Of a DNA stretch of 6,432 nucleotides, positions 5,855 to 6,432 are shown piece after piece. Position numbers and translations under genes: made by a program. The stretch comes from Dysgonamonadaceae bacterium. Its GTDB lineage: Bacteria; Bacteroidota; Bacteroidia; Bacteroidales; Azobacteroidaceae. The DNA lies in contig JAITCT010000254.1 in assembly GCA_031282925.1 (NCBI GenBank), positions 1 through 6,432 of the forward strand, in the 5' to 3' direction. Positions within the stretch are counted from its first letter, which is position 1, and every line of letters starts with the position of its first letter. The notes under the pieces are model-generated. The model was not told where the DNA came from and did no database searches. It saw only the letters and a program-made list of their open reading frames with translations.

Positions 5855-5902
5855 TAAACACGAAGAAACTGTTAATACATGATTTTCGTGCCTTTGTGTT
5901 TA
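5855..5902. repeat. Nested inverted repeat (TAAACAC/GTGTTTA and CACGAA/TTCGTG)
   Basis: TAAACAC (5855-5861) pairs with GTGTTTA (5896-5902), and CACGAA (5859-5864) pairs with TTCGTG (5885-5890). The reverse strand reads AACACAAAGGCACGAA, which resembles the CACAAAG/CACGAA repeat motifs often seen between genes in Bacteroidota. It is probably a decayed dispersed repeat. Confidence 0.45.
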
Positions 5903-5926
5903 CAAAAAAACCGTTTGCCAATGCAC

Positions 5927-5952
5927 AAACCATACTGTGCGCAGTATAGTTT
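5927..5952. repeat. Inverted repeat, 11-bp arms with one mismatch
   Basis: AAACCATACTG (5927-5937), loop TGCG, CAGTATAGTTT (5942-5952). Ten of eleven positions pair. No T-run follows on the plus strand, so it is not a standard terminator. It could be a small repeat element or a protein-binding dyad. Confidence 0.55.
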
Positions 5953-5962
5953 CATAAGAGAA

Positions 5963-6022
5963 CGGGAACCAATCTCATGTAAAATGTGCGAATCTTCATG
6001 AGATTCCCGCCTGCGCGGGAAT
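5963..6022. repeat. Compound inverted repeat containing an ATTCCC-N8-GGGAAT (dRS3-like) element
   Basis: ATTCCCGCCTGCGCGGGAAT (6003-6022) is a perfect 8-bp hairpin with a CTGC loop and fits the ATTCCC-N8-GGGAAT form of the neisserial dRS3 repeat. AATCTCATG (5971-5979) also pairs with CATGAGATT (5997-6005), and CGGGAA (5963-5968) can extend that pairing to TTCCCG (6004-6009) across a 4-nt bulge. The 6004-6009 segment therefore has two possible partners. It is more GC-rich than its surroundings, consistent with a dispersed element. Confidence 0.65.
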
Positions 6023-6229
6023 GACAGGCTTCACAACCGCGATGCGACAATTTAAATTACACCCATAACGACTGCGATTTGTTTATTTCACTGCGTTATT
6101 ACGAAGGCGATAGCCTGAAGCAATCCGGAATAATTTTTATCTGTATTGTATGCAATTGGATAATTCTATGTATACTTGCGAAAAATTATTACCTCATGTA
6201 AAAGAGAAATCATAGACATATAATTGGAA

Positions 6230-6432
6230 TTAGTAAGTTTGTATAGAAATCAGCTTGTTTCTTTTAGCCATTAACAGCATGAGGGATAAAATCATCATCT
6301 CCATACTTTTTGAAGGCATTGTTGCAACGATAAAAAAAGGATTTATTGACTTATCTTTGTTTTCGCCTAACAAAAGAAGCAGATACATGAGTACCCGGTC
6401 AATAAACCCGGCCAAAAGTAAATATAAAATTC
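6230..6432 (-). CDS. Possible C-terminal end of a membrane protein (partial, doubtful)
   Basis: On the minus strand a frame is open from the window edge to a stop at 6230-6232, about 66 codons. It encodes a hydrophobic protein with M-Y-L-L-L-L-L-G and M-I-L-S-L-M-L-L-M segments separated by a charged stretch, and ends in K-R-N-K-L-I-S-I-Q-T-Y. This could be the tail of a multi-pass membrane protein entering from the right. I do not recognise a family, and no terminator follows the stop. The same bases carry a plus-strand -7-like box and ATG, which conflict with it. A chance ORF in AT-rich DNA is possible. Confidence 0.3.
   Translation of the reverse strand, partial: ILYLLLAGFIDRVLMYLLLLLGENKDKSINPFFIVATMPSKSMEMMILSLMLLMAKRNKLISIQTY
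6352..6432 (+). promoter_or_regulatory. Possible promoter and first codons of a plus-strand gene leaving the window
   Basis: TATCTTTG (6352-6359) matches the TAnnTTTG -7 consensus, but no TTTG lies 19-21 nt upstream. An ATG at 6387 opens a frame (M-S-T-R-S-I-N-P-A-K-S-K-Y-K-I) that runs to the window edge, with a ~20-nt leader. It excludes the minus-strand ORF over the same bases. There is too little sequence to name a product. Confidence 0.3.

Larger units (their letters stand above)
5812..6229. other. Gene-free, repeat-bearing intergenic stretch
   Basis: No ORF here has a recognisable family, start context or length. The stretch holds a series of inverted repeats listed separately (5855-5902, 5927-5952, 5963-6022), an 11-nt direct repeat CTCATGTAAAA (5974-5984 and 6193-6203), and a segment at 6093-6127 resembling the dispersed intergenic repeats around GAAGCAATCC seen in many bacterial genomes. 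It looks like a landing site for small non-coding repeats. Confidence 0.5.

Overview
The window looks like chromosome from a Bacteroidales-type bacterium (phylum Bacteroidota). Three copies of the phylum-type -7 promoter box TACCTTTG are present, start codons lack clear Shine-Dalgarno sequences, stop codons are mostly TAA, the tRNA gene does not encode its CCA end, and the protein families (DUF5063, a small RluA-type synthase, an RlmI-type methyltransferase) fit that group. This assignment is from pattern recognition only.

Layout. (1) Positions 1-917 hold the 3' end of a surface-type protein: a beta-rich segment followed by a C-terminal DUF1566/Fib_succ_major-like, C-type-lectin-type domain. 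The codon composition of its last ~48 codons resembles a diversity-generating retroelement (DGR) variable region. (2) A two-way hairpin terminator (968-1001) separates it from an initiator tRNA-Met gene on the minus strand (1006-1078). (3) That tRNA gene and the next operon diverge from a ~145-bp region with two promoters, each with the same TACCTTTG box. (4) Positions 1225-5610 hold a compact plus-strand cluster: TetR regulator, FabG-type reductase, RluA-type pseudouridine synthase, DUF5063 protein, DEDDy 3'-5' exonuclease and RlmI-type 23S rRNA m5C methyltransferase. Gaps are 9, 80, 5 and 12 bp, then a 25-bp overlap. The 80-bp gap is almost filled by an inverted array of 7-bp repeats that ends directly at the next start codon. 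(5) Positions 5611-6432 have no convincing complete gene. They hold an apparently free-standing small-RNA unit (operator-like dyad, promoter, hairpin terminator), several inverted repeats including a perfect ATTCCC-N8-GGGAAT element, and at the right edge an unresolved choice between a minus-strand partial ORF and a plus-strand gene start.

Functionally the cluster joins one lipid-synthesis enzyme and its possible regulator to three RNA-active proteins (pseudouridylation, exonucleolysis, rRNA methylation) and one uncharacterised protein. The items most worth a second look are the possible DGR variable region, the small-RNA unit at 5659-5766, and the heptamer inverted repeat at 2579-2660.
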